A DNA stretch of 32,288 bases from a virus. The position numbers and the translations under genes were made by a program. The stretch covers positions 1-32,288 of the IMG/VR virus record IMGVR_UViG_3300047471_000424. The stretch is one strand, 5' to 3'. Of the stretch, positions 11,788 through 20,110 are shown in pieces (the first letter of the stretch is position 1; every line of letters starts with the position of its first letter). Below the pieces are notes generated by a model. That model had not been told where the DNA came from, made no database searches, and saw only the letters and a program-made list of their open reading frames with translations.

Positions 11788-12987
11788 CTAGAACCCGAGG
11801 ACCGTGGTGCTGTCGAGGAGCGAGGTGTCGAGGATCCAGTACAGGACCGGGTCGATTGGTGACACCTGGTAGGTGGTCGACCAGACGAGGTTCGGGGTGA
11901 TCGTGTGCGAGACCTTCTCGATGAACACGTCCTTCGTGATCGTCTCGGTCGCCGTCACGGGATGCGTGGACGGGGTCCGGACGACGGTGACGCGGTCGCT
12001 CAGCTCCCGGCCCAGTACTTGCGGCCAGAGGTTGTCGTCGCTGTACCCGTCGAGGATCACCTGGTCGAACCGCAGCCGCGGATCCTTGTATCGCGCCAAC
12101 AGGTAGTTGGCTTCGTCCAATGCCTCGTTGTCTGTTTGGAGGAGCGGGGTGAGGCCGAGGCTGCGGCGGAAATACGTGGTTTGGCTCGTCGAGTCCGTCG
12201 CGGTCTGCGTGATGCCGCCGACAGCGGTGACCTTGATGTCGTTGTAGAGGTGGTCGGCGTCGAAGGAAGGGATCAGGTTCCGGTACTGCATCACGGTCGA
12301 GCCGAGCCCGGTGTCGGCGTCGGTGAACGTGCAGTTGCTCGTCAAGTACGGGGGCTTCAATCGGCGGTGGCGGTCGTGGAAGACGGCGCGTCCCTGCCCG
12401 TCGCAGAAGAAGATGCCGCGCTCCGCGTCGACGACATCGAGGATGTGCTGCAGCGCGGTCTGTTCGTCGGTCGCGACGATCGCGCACGCACCGATCGCGG
12501 ACTGCCCGGCGTCCAAGGACCGGTCGGCGGCCGGCCAGCCGATCGCGTCGAGGACCGCCCCGATCCTCGCGCCCGACTGTTCGGCGCTCCGTGTGAGCAC
12601 GAGGAGCGCCTGCTGCAACGGCAGGAACCCGTCCGTCGCCGTCACCGACGTTAGGGCGGTGTCCATCGCCCACGCGACAGGCCACCGCTCCACATACCCT
12701 GACCACACCCTGTAAGTGACCGCGCTGAACACCGCACTCACACGGACGCGGCGCATCGGCAGCACGTTCGGGTAGTACGCGCCGGCGGTGTAGGAAGGGT
12801 CGAACCGCCGGTCGGCGTTGTCGAGGGTCATCGTCATGGTGCCGGGCGAGATCTGGTCGAGCTCGAACTGTTTCCCGTGCTGGAAGCTGATGTCCCGGAC
12901 GTAGGAGGTGATGTCCGACCAGGTTGGGGTGACGGCGGCCGGGTTCGTCGCGAACGCGCACTCGACCGTGAACGTAGGCAGGGTCAT
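11788..12987 (-). CDS. minor tail (tail-tip) protein
   Basis: The 399-aa protein overlaps the tape measure stop (ATGA). The N-terminus TPTWSDITSYVRDISFQHGK, then MTMTLDNADRRFDP and YPNVLPMRRVRV, is the pattern of distal-tail/tip proteins found right after the tape measure in actinophages. The centre and C-terminus are beta-rich with hub-like features (VDAERGIFFCDGQGRAVFHD). It probably helps form the tip hub that joins the tube to the receptor-binding apparatus. The family call rests on motif and position. Confidence 0.72.
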   Translation of the reverse strand: MTLPTFTVECAFATNPAAVTPTWSDITSYVRDISFQHGKQFELDQISPGTMTMTLDNADRRFDPSYTAGAYYPNVLPMRRVRVSAVFSAVTYRVWSGYVERWPVAWAMDTALTSVTATDGFLPLQQALLVLTRSAEQSGARIGAVLDAIGWPAADRSLDAGQSAIGACAIVATDEQTALQHILDVVDAERGIFFCDGQGRAVFHDRHRRLKPPYLTSNCTFTDADTGLGSTVMQYRNLIPSFDADHLYNDIKVTAVGGITQTATDSTSQTTYFRRSLGLTPLLQTDNEALDEANYLLARYKDPRLRFDQVILDGYSDDNLWPQVLGRELSDRVTVVRTPSTHPVTATETITKDVFIEKVSHTITPNLVWSTTYQVSPIDPVLYWILDTSLLDSTTVLGF

Positions 12988-14639
12988 GCGCCCACCAGGC
13001 CGGGGCCGCCGGAACGGACGTCGAGGACCGAGAGCCGTTGGAGGAGCTGGTAGAGGTCGCGCTCGGCGATGACCGAGCCGGCGACGTTGACGATGATGTC
13101 GCCGCGTGCCCGCCCGCCCGGCAGAACGGTCTCGCCTTTATGCACGATCGCGAGGCCGGTCTCGAGGACGTCGCCGCCGGTGTCGAGCCTGGGGATGTTG
13201 AAGATGGAGCCGGAGCCGCCGTAGTCGAACCCGACCTTCCCGACACCCGGGAGGTGGGTGTCGATGTGGAGGCTGAATGACGGGATGCTGATCGAGTCGA
13301 TCAGCCCGATGATCCGGTTGATCGGCGCGATGATCATCTGCACGAGCGCGTCGCCGAGCCCGCTGATCGCCGAGGTGATCCCGTCGTAGATCGCCTTCCC
13401 GAACGACGACGCGGCGGCCAAGACGCTCCCGACCGCACCACGGATCGCGGAGGTGATCCCCGACCACACGCTCGAGAGCCACGCGCCGATCCCGGAGACG
13501 CCGTCCTCGATCCCGTTCTTGATCGCGTTCCCGATCCCCTTCGCGATGTTCCCGATCGCGGTCAGCTCAGCGGTGAGGATCGCTTTGATGCCGGTGATAG
13601 CGTCGTTGACGAGTTTCTTCGCGTCCTTCCACGCCTCGGACCAGTCACCGTTCAGGATCGCGGCGACGAGCTTGATCGCGTCACCCATGACTTTCAGGTC
13701 GGTGGTGATGATCGCTTTGATGACTGCGAAGATGTCCTTGATCGTGTTCCAGTGATCCCTGACGATCCCGACGAGGGCTCCGAGGACGTCCCCGATCGCG
13801 GTGATCGTCGGCTTCAAGTCCTGGAGGCCGGTTTTGACGGCCTTGATCGCGGCGGGGAGGTTGTCGGCCATGAACGTCGCGACCTTCGAGAGCATGGGTA
13901 GCAGGGCGGTGCCGAGCTGGTCTTTCGCGTTCGACCATTCCGCACTCAGGATCCGTGACTGGTCGGAGAGGTCGCCGCTGTTGGCTTTCGCCTCGATCAT
14001 TGTTTGGCCGAGGTCTTTCGTCGCGAGGTTGTACAGCACCGTCGACTGTTGCGCCGCCGTCAGCTTTGAGTAGCTGTCTCCGAACCCTTCGTTCGCGGCC
14101 TCCTGGTTCTTCATCGTCGTCGTGATATCGATCCCCAACTGCTTCAGACCCCTCGAGGATCCTTGCGCGGCGAGCGTCATCGCGTTCATCACCGCCGACG
14201 GGTCCACACCCTTGATCTGCGACAGGCTGCCGGCGAGCTCCTGCCACCCGATCGTCATCTTCGCCGCCTCCTGCTGCCCCACACCCATGCTCCGGAACAA
14301 CAACCCGAACTTCGCCGACACGGCCTCCGACTGCTGCGCGCTGATCCCGAACCCGGCGGCGGTCGACTCACCGAACTTCTTCACCGAGTCACCCGACTTG
14401 CCCATCGTCTGGGTGATCACCTCGCCGGACTTCTGCAAGCTCTCCGCGCCCTTCACAGCCTCACCGACGAACTCAGCGACCTTCTCGACCGCGAACGCCC
14501 CCACGATCGCCGTCCCGGCGAGGCCGGCGACCTTGCTCATCTTCGACCCGAAGCTCTCCGTCTCGGCCGTGGCTTTCTTCATGCCGGCGGACAGCTCGCC
14601 GGCTTCGGCGATGATGCGGACTACGAGGCTTTTAGCCAC
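12984..14639 (-). CDS. tape measure protein
   Basis: The 551-aa protein begins MAKSLVVRIIAEAGELSAGM, typical of tape measures. Long helical stretches follow, with hydrophobic segments (GLAGTAIVGAFAVEKVAEF; about 270-410 AIGDVLGALVGIV, GIGNAIKNGI, IGAWLSSVWSGITSAI). A short Gly-rich C-terminus contains a conserved-looking IINRIIGLID-type segment. It sets tail length; at about 1.5 angstrom per residue this suggests a tail near 80 nm. The GTG at 14639 overlaps the gpT stop. It directly follows the frameshifted chaperone gene, as expected. Confidence 0.88.
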   Translation of the reverse strand: MAKSLVVRIIAEAGELSAGMKKATAETESFGSKMSKVAGLAGTAIVGAFAVEKVAEFVGEAVKGAESLQKSGEVITQTMGKSGDSVKKFGESTAAGFGISAQQSEAVSAKFGLLFRSMGVGQQEAAKMTIGWQELAGSLSQIKGVDPSAVMNAMTLAAQGSSRGLKQLGIDITTTMKNQEAANEGFGDSYSKLTAAQQSTVLYNLATKDLGQTMIEAKANSGDLSDQSRILSAEWSNAKDQLGTALLPMLSKVATFMADNLPAAIKAVKTGLQDLKPTITAIGDVLGALVGIVRDHWNTIKDIFAVIKAIITTDLKVMGDAIKLVAAILNGDWSEAWKDAKKLVNDAITGIKAILTAELTAIGNIAKGIGNAIKNGIEDGVSGIGAWLSSVWSGITSAIRGAVGSVLAAASSFGKAIYDGITSAISGLGDALVQMIIAPINRIIGLIDSISIPSFSLHIDTHLPGVGKVGFDYGGSGSIFNIPRLDTGGDVLETGLAIVHKGETVLPGGRARGDIIVNVAGSVIAERDLYQLLQRLSVLDVRSGGPGLVGA

Positions 14640-14832
14640 GGGCGGCCTTGTTCATCGCTTCGAGGTAGTCGCCGATCTTCACGATCTCGTCTGGGTAGAG
14701 GTCGGCCATCTGCCAGGGCAGGATCCCGAACACGTCAGCTACCGCTGGACCCCAGAGGCTGCGGGCGTAGCCGGCGGGATCGCGCTGAGGGTCGACTTCC
14801 CGTTCCCGGGCAGGTCCTCGCCGGCGGCGGCC
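14632..14832 (-). CDS. gpT extension of the tail assembly chaperone (made by -1 frameshift)
   Basis: This open frame has no start of its own. It is -1 relative to gpG and would add 66 residues after a slip at CCCCCCG, giving a 156-aa gpGT fusion. The extension contains DPAGYARSLWGPAVADVF and ILPWQMADLYPDEIVKIGDY, close to the T domains of other siphophages. Its TAA stop overlaps the tape measure start. gpGT recruits tail tube subunits to the tape measure. The frame is well supported by its protein-like composition, its position and the slip site; slipping itself is inferred. Confidence 0.82.
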   Translation of the reverse strand, partial: GRRRRGPAREREVDPQRDPAGYARSLWGPAVADVFGILPWQMADLYPDEIVKIGDYLEAMNKAARG

Positions 14833-15101
14833 GGGGGGAGAGCATCACCCTCGGCGGGGTCGTCTTTCGCGACGATCGCGCCAGCGTCGAGCGCGTAAAG
14901 CTTCTCGATGTCAGGGGTGAGACCGGCCCGCTCGAGCACGATCACCGCGATCGCGATGATCACGTCAGCGTCACCCGCGTCGAGCGCTGCGGACACCTCG
15001 GCACCGCGAACCCCGGCGATCCGTTTGATCGTCGAGAGGTCCTTGTAGCTGTACTTCTGCGGGGTCTCGTAAGAAACCCCGTCGATCTCGATGATTGCCA
15101 C
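14739..15101 (-). CDS. tail assembly chaperone gpG
   Basis: The 120-aa protein starts at GTG 15101 with AAGGAGGACAG upstream. It begins AIIEIDGVSYETPQKYSYKDLS and continues with helical segments (STIKRIAGVRGAEVSAAL, DVIIAIAVIVLERAGL). The C-terminus after codon 90 is Pro/Ala-rich and low in complexity, as often seen where the zero frame merely runs on to a stop. It binds the tape measure during tail assembly. See the frameshift product described separately. Confidence 0.82.
   Translation of the reverse strand: MAIIEIDGVSYETPQKYSYKDLSTIKRIAGVRGAEVSAALDAGDADVIIAIAVIVLERAGLTPDIEKLYALDAGAIVAKDDPAEGDALPPAAAGEDLPGNGKSTLSAIPPATPAASGVQR
14832..14838 (-). promoter_or_regulatory. programmed -1 frameshift site C CCC CCG
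   Basis: On the minus strand the zero-frame codons 88-90 of gpG read CTC CCC CCG. This gives the heptamer CCCCCCG, which fits X XXY YYZ with X=Y=C. After a -1 slip the next codon begins at 14832 and the frame runs 66 codons to TAA at 14632. Its place near the gpG end, before the tape measure, matches known phage gpG/gpGT signals. Confidence 0.75.
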
Positions 15102-15110
15102 CTGTCCTCC

Positions 15111-15524
15111 TTATGCGAATCCGGTCTCGACAGCGACCCGGTCGAGGAGCGCGTCGAGCATCTGAAGGATCTTCGGTTCGTTCGTTTCGACCGCCGGCCC
15201 GAGGAACGGCCGCGGCCCGTGCTTCCGGAGTCCGTGCCCCGACATCTCGCCCTCATACACGGACGGGTAGTTGAACCCGGCCTTGCTCGCCGTGTCCCGC
15301 ACCAATGCCTCGAAGCCACGGACCCCTGGCTTGATCGAGTCGACGAGGTCACCGGACCGGTAGAGGCGCTGCCCGACCGCATACGACTTCCCGGTCTCAG
15401 CGACGAGCTCGCTGATCGGCTTCAGCTCACGCTGGATGCCCTTCTGGTAGTCGCGATCAGCAGCACGGAACGCCGCGGCGAGCTCCGTGACGCCCTCAAC
15501 ACGGATCGTGACCCCGGAAGCCAC
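15111..15524 (-). CDS. HK97 gp10-like head-tail connector protein
   Basis: The 137-aa protein starts at GTG 15524, sharing a base with the upstream stop (TAGTG). TIRVEGVTELAAAFRAADRD, a helical middle (LKPISELVAETGKSYAV) and the block YPSVYEGEMSGHG with RPFLGPAVETNEPKIL fit the HK97 gp10 / phage minor-head family, whose members act in tail completion at the neck. It lies next to the major tail protein. Confidence comes from the RPFLxPA block and position. Confidence 0.72.
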   Translation of the reverse strand: MASGVTIRVEGVTELAAAFRAADRDYQKGIQRELKPISELVAETGKSYAVGQRLYRSGDLVDSIKPGVRGFEALVRDTASKAGFNYPSVYEGEMSGHGLRKHGPRPFLGPAVETNEPKILQMLDALLDRVAVETGFA

Positions 15525-16507
15525 TACGGTGTCGCGTCCAGGGTGATGTAGTCGACCGTCAATGGCTCCTGCGAGCCGTCGTAGAGTGCTTTGAACGGGA
15601 GCTTCATCTCGAGCATCCCGCGGCTGGTGACGTTCGGGGTGTCGCCGTCGAACCTGCACACCGGCATCGTCGCGACGACCTGCGGGAACACCGTGCCCTC
15701 CAACGCCGTGAACCCCGTCCAAGTCGCGACGACCGCCGCCAACGTTCCGTTGACGAACCGGTTGTACTCGGTGAGGCCGGGGAACTCGCACGTCATCGTC
15801 CCGGACACACCGACGAAAGCGTTCGCGATCGGCTGCTGCCGCAACCCGGCACCGCCGAGGAAGTAACGGTTCTCGTCGAGGCCGATGTCGCCGGTGATCG
15901 TGATGTCCTTCACGTTCGCCACGCTCGAGCCGCCGATCGTGACGGCCCCACCGGAGAAGCTGAACACCTCGTCGGAGGCGGCGTAGCTTGCGCTGGCGAG
16001 CGCGGTGACGGAGTCCTCTGTGGTGCCGATGAACGTCGGCTTGAACATCAGGTAGCCGCTCGTGCTGTTGGACAGCTCGGCGGACGTGACCTTGCAGCCG
16101 AGATAGCTGAACGGCCGGACGGTACCCGCGTTGTCGGGCCGGCCGACCTGAAGGGTGAGGCCCAAGCCGAACGGGTCGCCGATGGTGCAGCGGTGCCTTT
16201 TCGACGTGGTGCCGCCCGGGGCGGTCGATGTGACGACGGTCCCGAGCCAGTGCTTGAACAGAAGGCCGAAGCCCTTCGAGGACACCTCGAACTCCATCGT
16301 GCCGCCGGCGCTGGTGAGGCTGGTGATGAACCGGTCGGACCGCTGAACCCTGGTGTTCGAGCGGATCCCGGCCGACTCGACACGGGTCTTCGAGAGGTTG
16401 AGCCCATCCGACGTGAACTCGACGAAATGGTTCGGTACCTGGTAGACGCCCCAGGTCGTTTCGGCGGCGTAGCCGAACTGTGCCGCGATACCGGATGCGG
16501 TCGACAT
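15524..16507 (-). CDS. major tail (tube) protein
   Basis: The 327-aa protein starts MSTASGIAAQFGYAAETTWG, followed by FVEFTSDGLNLSKTRVESAGI. This is a recognisable actinophage tail tube opening, with alternating beta strands throughout and a C-terminal FKALYDGSQEPLTVDYITLD. It polymerises into the tail tube around the tape measure. The size is usual for tubes carrying an extra Ig-like or insertion domain. It is flanked by neck proteins and the tail chaperone genes, the standard order. Confidence 0.85.
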   Translation of the reverse strand: MSTASGIAAQFGYAAETTWGVYQVPNHFVEFTSDGLNLSKTRVESAGIRSNTRVQRSDRFITSLTSAGGTMEFEVSSKGFGLLFKHWLGTVVTSTAPGGTTSKRHRCTIGDPFGLGLTLQVGRPDNAGTVRPFSYLGCKVTSAELSNSTSGYLMFKPTFIGTTEDSVTALASASYAASDEVFSFSGGAVTIGGSSVANVKDITITGDIGLDENRYFLGGAGLRQQPIANAFVGVSGTMTCEFPGLTEYNRFVNGTLAAVVATWTGFTALEGTVFPQVVATMPVCRFDGDTPNVTSRGMLEMKLPFKALYDGSQEPLTVDYITLDATP

Positions 16508-16510
16508 CGG

Positions 16511-16702
16511 TTAGTCACTCTCCTTCGCGGCCCGCTTCTGCGGTGCCAGCTTCCAGTTGTCGGGCTGCTGGAGCAAACCGGCGGCGTGCTCCTCGGTCGT
16601 CGTGAGGACATCGCCCCAGTTGACGACGGTCTCGCCGCCGAACGGCATCGGGACAAGCACCGATCCGTGACGGCCCACGTAGTTCAGATCGACACTTGCC
16701 AT
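16511..16702 (-). CDS. small structural-module protein, 63 aa
   Basis: The ATG at 16702 has a strong TAAGGAGG site at good spacing. The protein has a beta-type start (VDLNYVGRHGSVLVPMPFGGETVVNWGD) and a basic C-terminus (WKLAPQKRAAKE). It resembles small hypothetical proteins found beside major tail genes. The function is unknown; it could be a minor neck or tail factor. Confidence 0.6.
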   Translation of the reverse strand: MASVDLNYVGRHGSVLVPMPFGGETVVNWGDVLTTTEEHAAGLLQQPDNWKLAPQKRAAKESD

Positions 16703-16712
16703 TCGTTCCTCC

Positions 16713-17126
16713 TTAGATCCTGGCTTCGCATACGACTTGGATGGTGAGGAGCGCGCCGCGTTGCTGGTCGTTCGCGAGCTCCTCGAGTTTGAAATGTCCG
16801 GCGACGAACGCCCACCCCGAGCCGAGTGCGCCGGCGACGGTGATGTCGGACCGCAGCTGGGTGTCGATCTCGTCACGGAAGCTGTAGGCACGTTCGGTCG
16901 CTGATTGCTGGTCGACGCCTTCGCGGATCGCCTGGATGATCACGGTCAGGTTGTAGATCTCGCTGTGGCGGTTGCGGCCGAGTGCGGCGGGTTCTTCGTC
17001 GCCTTCGACGTCGGCGAGCCAGATGTACTCGCGGGACGGGTTCGGGATCGGTGCGCCGTAGGTGACCTGGACCTGCGACAGGTTCGGGCGTGCCTGGAGT
17101 GCTGAGAGCAGGTTCGCTTTCAGCAC
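16713..17126 (-). CDS. tail terminator / tail completion-like protein
   Basis: The 137-aa protein starts at GTG 17126. It begins LLSALQARPNLSQVQVTYGA and continues with EYIWLADVEGD, NLTVIIQAIREG and SATERAYSFRDEIDTQLRSD. This is the alpha/beta pattern of small tail-terminator proteins (lambda gpU or DUF3168-like). It would cap the tail tube and join it to the neck. Its place between the head-tail connector and the major tail protein agrees. Confidence 0.65.
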   Translation of the reverse strand: MLKANLLSALQARPNLSQVQVTYGAPIPNPSREYIWLADVEGDEEPAALGRNRHSEIYNLTVIIQAIREGVDQQSATERAYSFRDEIDTQLRSDITVAGALGSGWAFVAGHFKLEELANDQQRGALLTIQVVCEARI

Positions 17127-17148
17127 GGCAACGGTCGAGGTGGCCAGG

Positions 17149-18090
17149 TTAGAAGGCTCCGGTGTTGCGGCGGTAGGAGTTGATCTTCCGGATCGACGAC
17201 AACGGAAGGTCGAAGCTGGCGGTGAAGTCCGGCGAGAGGTTCGACCCGTCCTGGAGGTTCAGGCTCAAGGTTGGGACGTCGCGGCGCAACCATGCGCTGA
17301 CGGCGTCGCTGCACGCCTCGTTGACCGCGGTCGGGACCGACGGGAACCCCCAGGTGCCGGTGATGTCGAGGAGCGCGTACCCGAACTGGATCAGTGTCGA
17401 AGAGACGATGCTGAGGAAACTCGAGAGCCTGAGCGACGTGTAGACGCCCTCGTCGGTCTGGGCGGGGGAGAGCGCGTAGTGCGTGTTGGCGGTCAGTGTG
17501 GTCGGTGAGCTCGTCTCGGGGTTGAGGCTGACGAGGGTGGCGGTCTGGAGGTCGTAGGGTGCGAGTGGGACGACGGTGCCGCGGCGAGGGTCGATCTGGA
17601 TGCGGCGGGTCGCGCCGACCGTGACCGGCGCGAACTCTCTTTCGGCCCAGTTGCAGATCATCTGTGACGCGACAGGGATCAGCGACAGGATCAGCTCGTC
17701 GCGGCTCGTCTCGGCCGCCGGGAGCTCCAGGCTTTCACGGACGTCGGCGAGGGAGCACAGGTTGCCGGTCTGGAGGCCGTGCTCGCGGACGAGGATCTCG
17801 AACTCGTCGGAGTCCTGCGTCCTCGACGTCGGGAGGGTGACGTGCCACCAAGCGACGTACTCGCCGGCGGTGTCGACGTCGGCGGCGGCCCAGTCGTACC
17901 GGACGGTCCCAGCGACCGCGGACACGATCGTGGCGGTCGTGTCGACCTTCAACGGATCCGATGCTTTCGCGGTCGCGAGTCGCATCTGCAATTTCACCGA
18001 CGAGGAGGTGAGGTCGAACGCGACGCCGTTCACCTTGATCGTGTCGGTGAGGCTCGGTGATGTGTTCGTTTTCCAGAGTTGTACGGTCAT
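17149..18090 (-). CDS. fusion: BppU-like N-domain plus gp6-like head-tail connector
   Basis: Residues 1 to about 105 (SLTDTIKVNGVAFDLTSSSV, VRYDWAAADVDTAGEYVAWW, SDEFEILVREHG) look like the Ig-like N-terminal domain of BppU-type baseplate proteins. Residues about 112-313 contain SLADVRESLELPAAETSRDE, LILSLIPVASQMICNWAERE and AVNEACSDAVSAWLRRD, the pattern of phage gp6/YqbG-like head-tail connectors. The start at ATG 18090 overlaps the upstream stop (TAATG). The connector part should form the ring under the portal; the added domain could decorate the neck. Domain assignment is by motif. Confidence 0.65.
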   Translation of the reverse strand: MTVQLWKTNTSPSLTDTIKVNGVAFDLTSSSVKLQMRLATAKASDPLKVDTTATIVSAVAGTVRYDWAAADVDTAGEYVAWWHVTLPTSRTQDSDEFEILVREHGLQTGNLCSLADVRESLELPAAETSRDELILSLIPVASQMICNWAEREFAPVTVGATRRIQIDPRRGTVVPLAPYDLQTATLVSLNPETSSPTTLTANTHYALSPAQTDEGVYTSLRLSSFLSIVSSTLIQFGYALLDITGTWGFPSVPTAVNEACSDAVSAWLRRDVPTLSLNLQDGSNLSPDFTASFDLPLSSIRKINSYRRNTGAF

Positions 18091-19415
18091 TAGTTGAGGT
18101 GAGGGTTAGGGGTGTCGAACGCGCCGGTGTCGGGGCTGCTCGAGGAGCCACCGACCGGGACGGGGTTGTCGAACCCGCCGGCCGAGGGGTCTGTGCGGGA
18201 CTCGCCGGACGGGTCTGTGTTGAACCGGCTCGTGATGATCGCGCCCAACAGGCCGGGGGTGAGGCGTGCGCCGGACAGCAGGATCGGCTGCGGGTAGAGG
18301 CGACGTCGTCCGTCGTCGCCGATGATGACGACCGGCGGCGGCGGGACCGTGACCGGCGGGAAGAACCGTGCGAGCTGGCTGCCGCCGAGAACGACCGGGT
18401 CGAGAACCTGCGGCTTCCTGCGGGCGGGCTCCGCGACGACCGGGGCCGGCGGTGCGACAACCGGTAGCCCGAGCGCGGCGAGGATCCCGTTGAGAACGAC
18501 GGGGTCGGGAACCCGGGTGGGGCGGCGGGACGGCTCGACCGACTGGGACGCCGGCGGCGCGGTGAACAGGAGGAAGCTCGCGAGGACACCGCTGAGTGAG
18601 AGCGGGTCGGTGGTGGTGCGGCGGCGCTCGTTGAGCGGAACGAAGAACGGCGGCGGCGGCGGCCCCGGTGCTGGTGGCTGGACGGATGCGGCGAGGCCGT
18701 TGAGGACAGTCGACGGGAGCGGCAGCCACCGGGTGCGCTGGTCGTTCCGGTCGATGCTCGTCGGCAGCGGCGGGGTGTCACCGACAGCGGCGGGGCCTGG
18801 GTCGACGAATGCGTGTTCCGCGAACGCCTGGAGCGGCCCTGTGGCGCGCGGCCGCTCGTGGGCGGGCGAGACTGTCGGGGCCGGCGGGGCGGCGGCCGGG
18901 GCGGTTGTGAGCGCGAGGAGGCCGTTGAGCGCGACCGGGGTGAGCGGCAGCACCCGCGGCCGTGCAGGCTCGGCGACGACCGGCTCGGGCGGGTAGACCG
19001 CCGGGTCTTGCGAGAGGTCGAAGATTTCGTAGCCGGGTACACCCGGCCGGGATGAGGGCCGGAACCGTCCGCGCTCGTCGAGCGGCACAACAACCGGGAC
19101 GGGCGGGACGATGACGGTCGGGGCTTGAGGAGCGAGCGCACCCGACAGCAGGATCGCGTCTAGCGGCCTGTAGCGGACGCGCTGGTCGAGCCGGTCGAGG
19201 CTGAACGGCTCCGGTGGCGGGACGAACGGGACGTTCGCGACGAACCCGTGCTGGACGATCGGCTGGAGCGGCGGCGTCTTCCGCTGCCGGTCATCGGTGG
19301 CCGGGGCGTCAACGACGAGGATCTGGCCGGGGAGCACACCGTTCGCCGGGACGTTCCCGAGGAACCCGTGGCTCGAGAACGGCTGGATCGGTTGGTTGCG
19401 GCCTTCGCGACTCAT
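18090..19415 (-). CDS. proline-rich repeat protein in the head/neck module
   Basis: The 441-aa protein is built from about eleven imperfect repeats of 33-40 residues. Each begins with a basic triplet (RQR, RVR, RGR, RPR, RTR, RRR) and continues roughly P-L-x-P-x-x-L-N-G-x-L-A, then a PPAPxxVP stretch ending in an acidic or Ala residue. Clear units include PDPVVLNGILAALGLPVVAP and LPLTPVALNGLLALTTAPAA. The last part (about 395-441) is a Ser/Gly-rich tail with PSGESRTDPSAGGFDNP. It overlaps the neighbouring gene by ATGA. The regular spacing suggests an elongated scaffold or fibre. No family recognised. Confidence 0.75.
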   Translation of the reverse strand: MSREGRNQPIQPFSSHGFLGNVPANGVLPGQILVVDAPATDDRQRKTPPLQPIVQHGFVANVPFVPPPEPFSLDRLDQRVRYRPLDAILLSGALAPQAPTVIVPPVPVVVPLDERGRFRPSSRPGVPGYEIFDLSQDPAVYPPEPVVAEPARPRVLPLTPVALNGLLALTTAPAAAPPAPTVSPAHERPRATGPLQAFAEHAFVDPGPAAVGDTPPLPTSIDRNDQRTRWLPLPSTVLNGLAASVQPPAPGPPPPPFFVPLNERRRTTTDPLSLSGVLASFLLFTAPPASQSVEPSRRPTRVPDPVVLNGILAALGLPVVAPPAPVVAEPARRKPQVLDPVVLGGSQLARFFPPVTVPPPPVVIIGDDGRRRLYPQPILLSGARLTPGLLGAIITSRFNTDPSGESRTDPSAGGFDNPVPVGGSSSSPDTGAFDTPNPHLN

Positions 19416-20110
19416 CGGCTCGTCGACTGCATGACGGCGGTGTCAACGTAGAGCGGGAGCGGCGGGATAGTGACAGTCGCTACGGCCTTGTAGGTGACGA
19501 CACCGTTCAGGCTGTTCACCATCGAACTGTCCGTCCCATCGGCGTTCTGGGTTCCTGTGGCCGAGAGGATGCGGTACGAGAACAAACCGTCCTGGGTGGA
19601 CGGGGCCGTCTGCTCTCCGGTTGTGAAGTTCGTGTAGGAGGCGTTCTTCGTGATCGTCCCAGCCGGGGTGTTCGTGGAATACACAGCGAGAGCAAGTTCG
19701 TCAGCGGTTGCGGTAGCGGCGGTGGTGCCGGTCGGGAGCGAGGTGACGTTTGAGCCGGTGCTCGTCGCCTGCACATCGACCGCCGAGTAGTTCCCGTTGA
19801 ACTCCTCCAACCAGTAGGCGTAGCCGACAGTAGTGGGCATCGTCACCGTCACCACGCTCGACGTGGTCAGCCCCGTCGCCTGATAGGACGCCCACACGGA
19901 GATACAGCGTCCGCCTGAGGTGAGGAGCATGTCGCCCGTCCACACGTTCGTGCCGTCGCTGACAGCCGTCGCTCCCGCCGCGCCGACGACGAGGAAGCAG
20001 AGGTAGATGGTGTTCCCGGCAGTGCAGTTCGAAGCGGGGCTGAACGTGATCGTCGTTCCCGCCGAGGTGCCCGTCCCGGACTTGCGTTCGCCGTTGAGTG
20101 TTACGGGCAT
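19412..20110 (-). CDS. beta-rich virion protein, putative head fibre or decoration
   Basis: The 232-aa protein is almost all beta strand, with few charged residues and many Thr, Ser, Gly and Ala. It begins TLNGERKSGTGTSAGTTITF and includes GYAYWLEEFNGNYSAVDVQAT and ELALAVYSTNTPAGTI. Such sequences are common in phage surface proteins with jelly-roll or Ig-like folds. The ATG at 20110 abuts the upstream TAG. Its location between the capsid and connector genes favours a head-surface role, but a tail fibre is possible. Confidence 0.55.
   Translation of the reverse strand: MPVTLNGERKSGTGTSAGTTITFSPASNCTAGNTIYLCFLVVGAAGATAVSDGTNVWTGDMLLTSGGRCISVWASYQATGLTTSSVVTVTMPTTVGYAYWLEEFNGNYSAVDVQATSTGSNVTSLPTGTTAATATADELALAVYSTNTPAGTITKNASYTNFTTGEQTAPSTQDGLFSYRILSATGTQNADGTDSSMVNSLNGVVTYKAVATVTIPPLPLYVDTAVMQSTSR

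Noticed and set aside
11648-13246. Minus-strand open frame of 532 codons in another frame
   Set aside because: It overlaps the tail-tip gene in a different frame and consists mainly of Arg/Pro/Ala runs. The frame used by the tail-tip gene has the phage motif.
14163-15551. Plus-strand open frame of 462 codons
   Set aside because: It is antisense to the tape measure, tail chaperone and connector genes, which have clear family features.
17735-19141. Minus-strand open frame of 468 codons, Ser/Arg-rich
   Set aside because: It is an out-of-frame shadow of the repeat protein and the connector fusion. The low-complexity Ser/Arg content comes from the repeat DNA read in the wrong frame.
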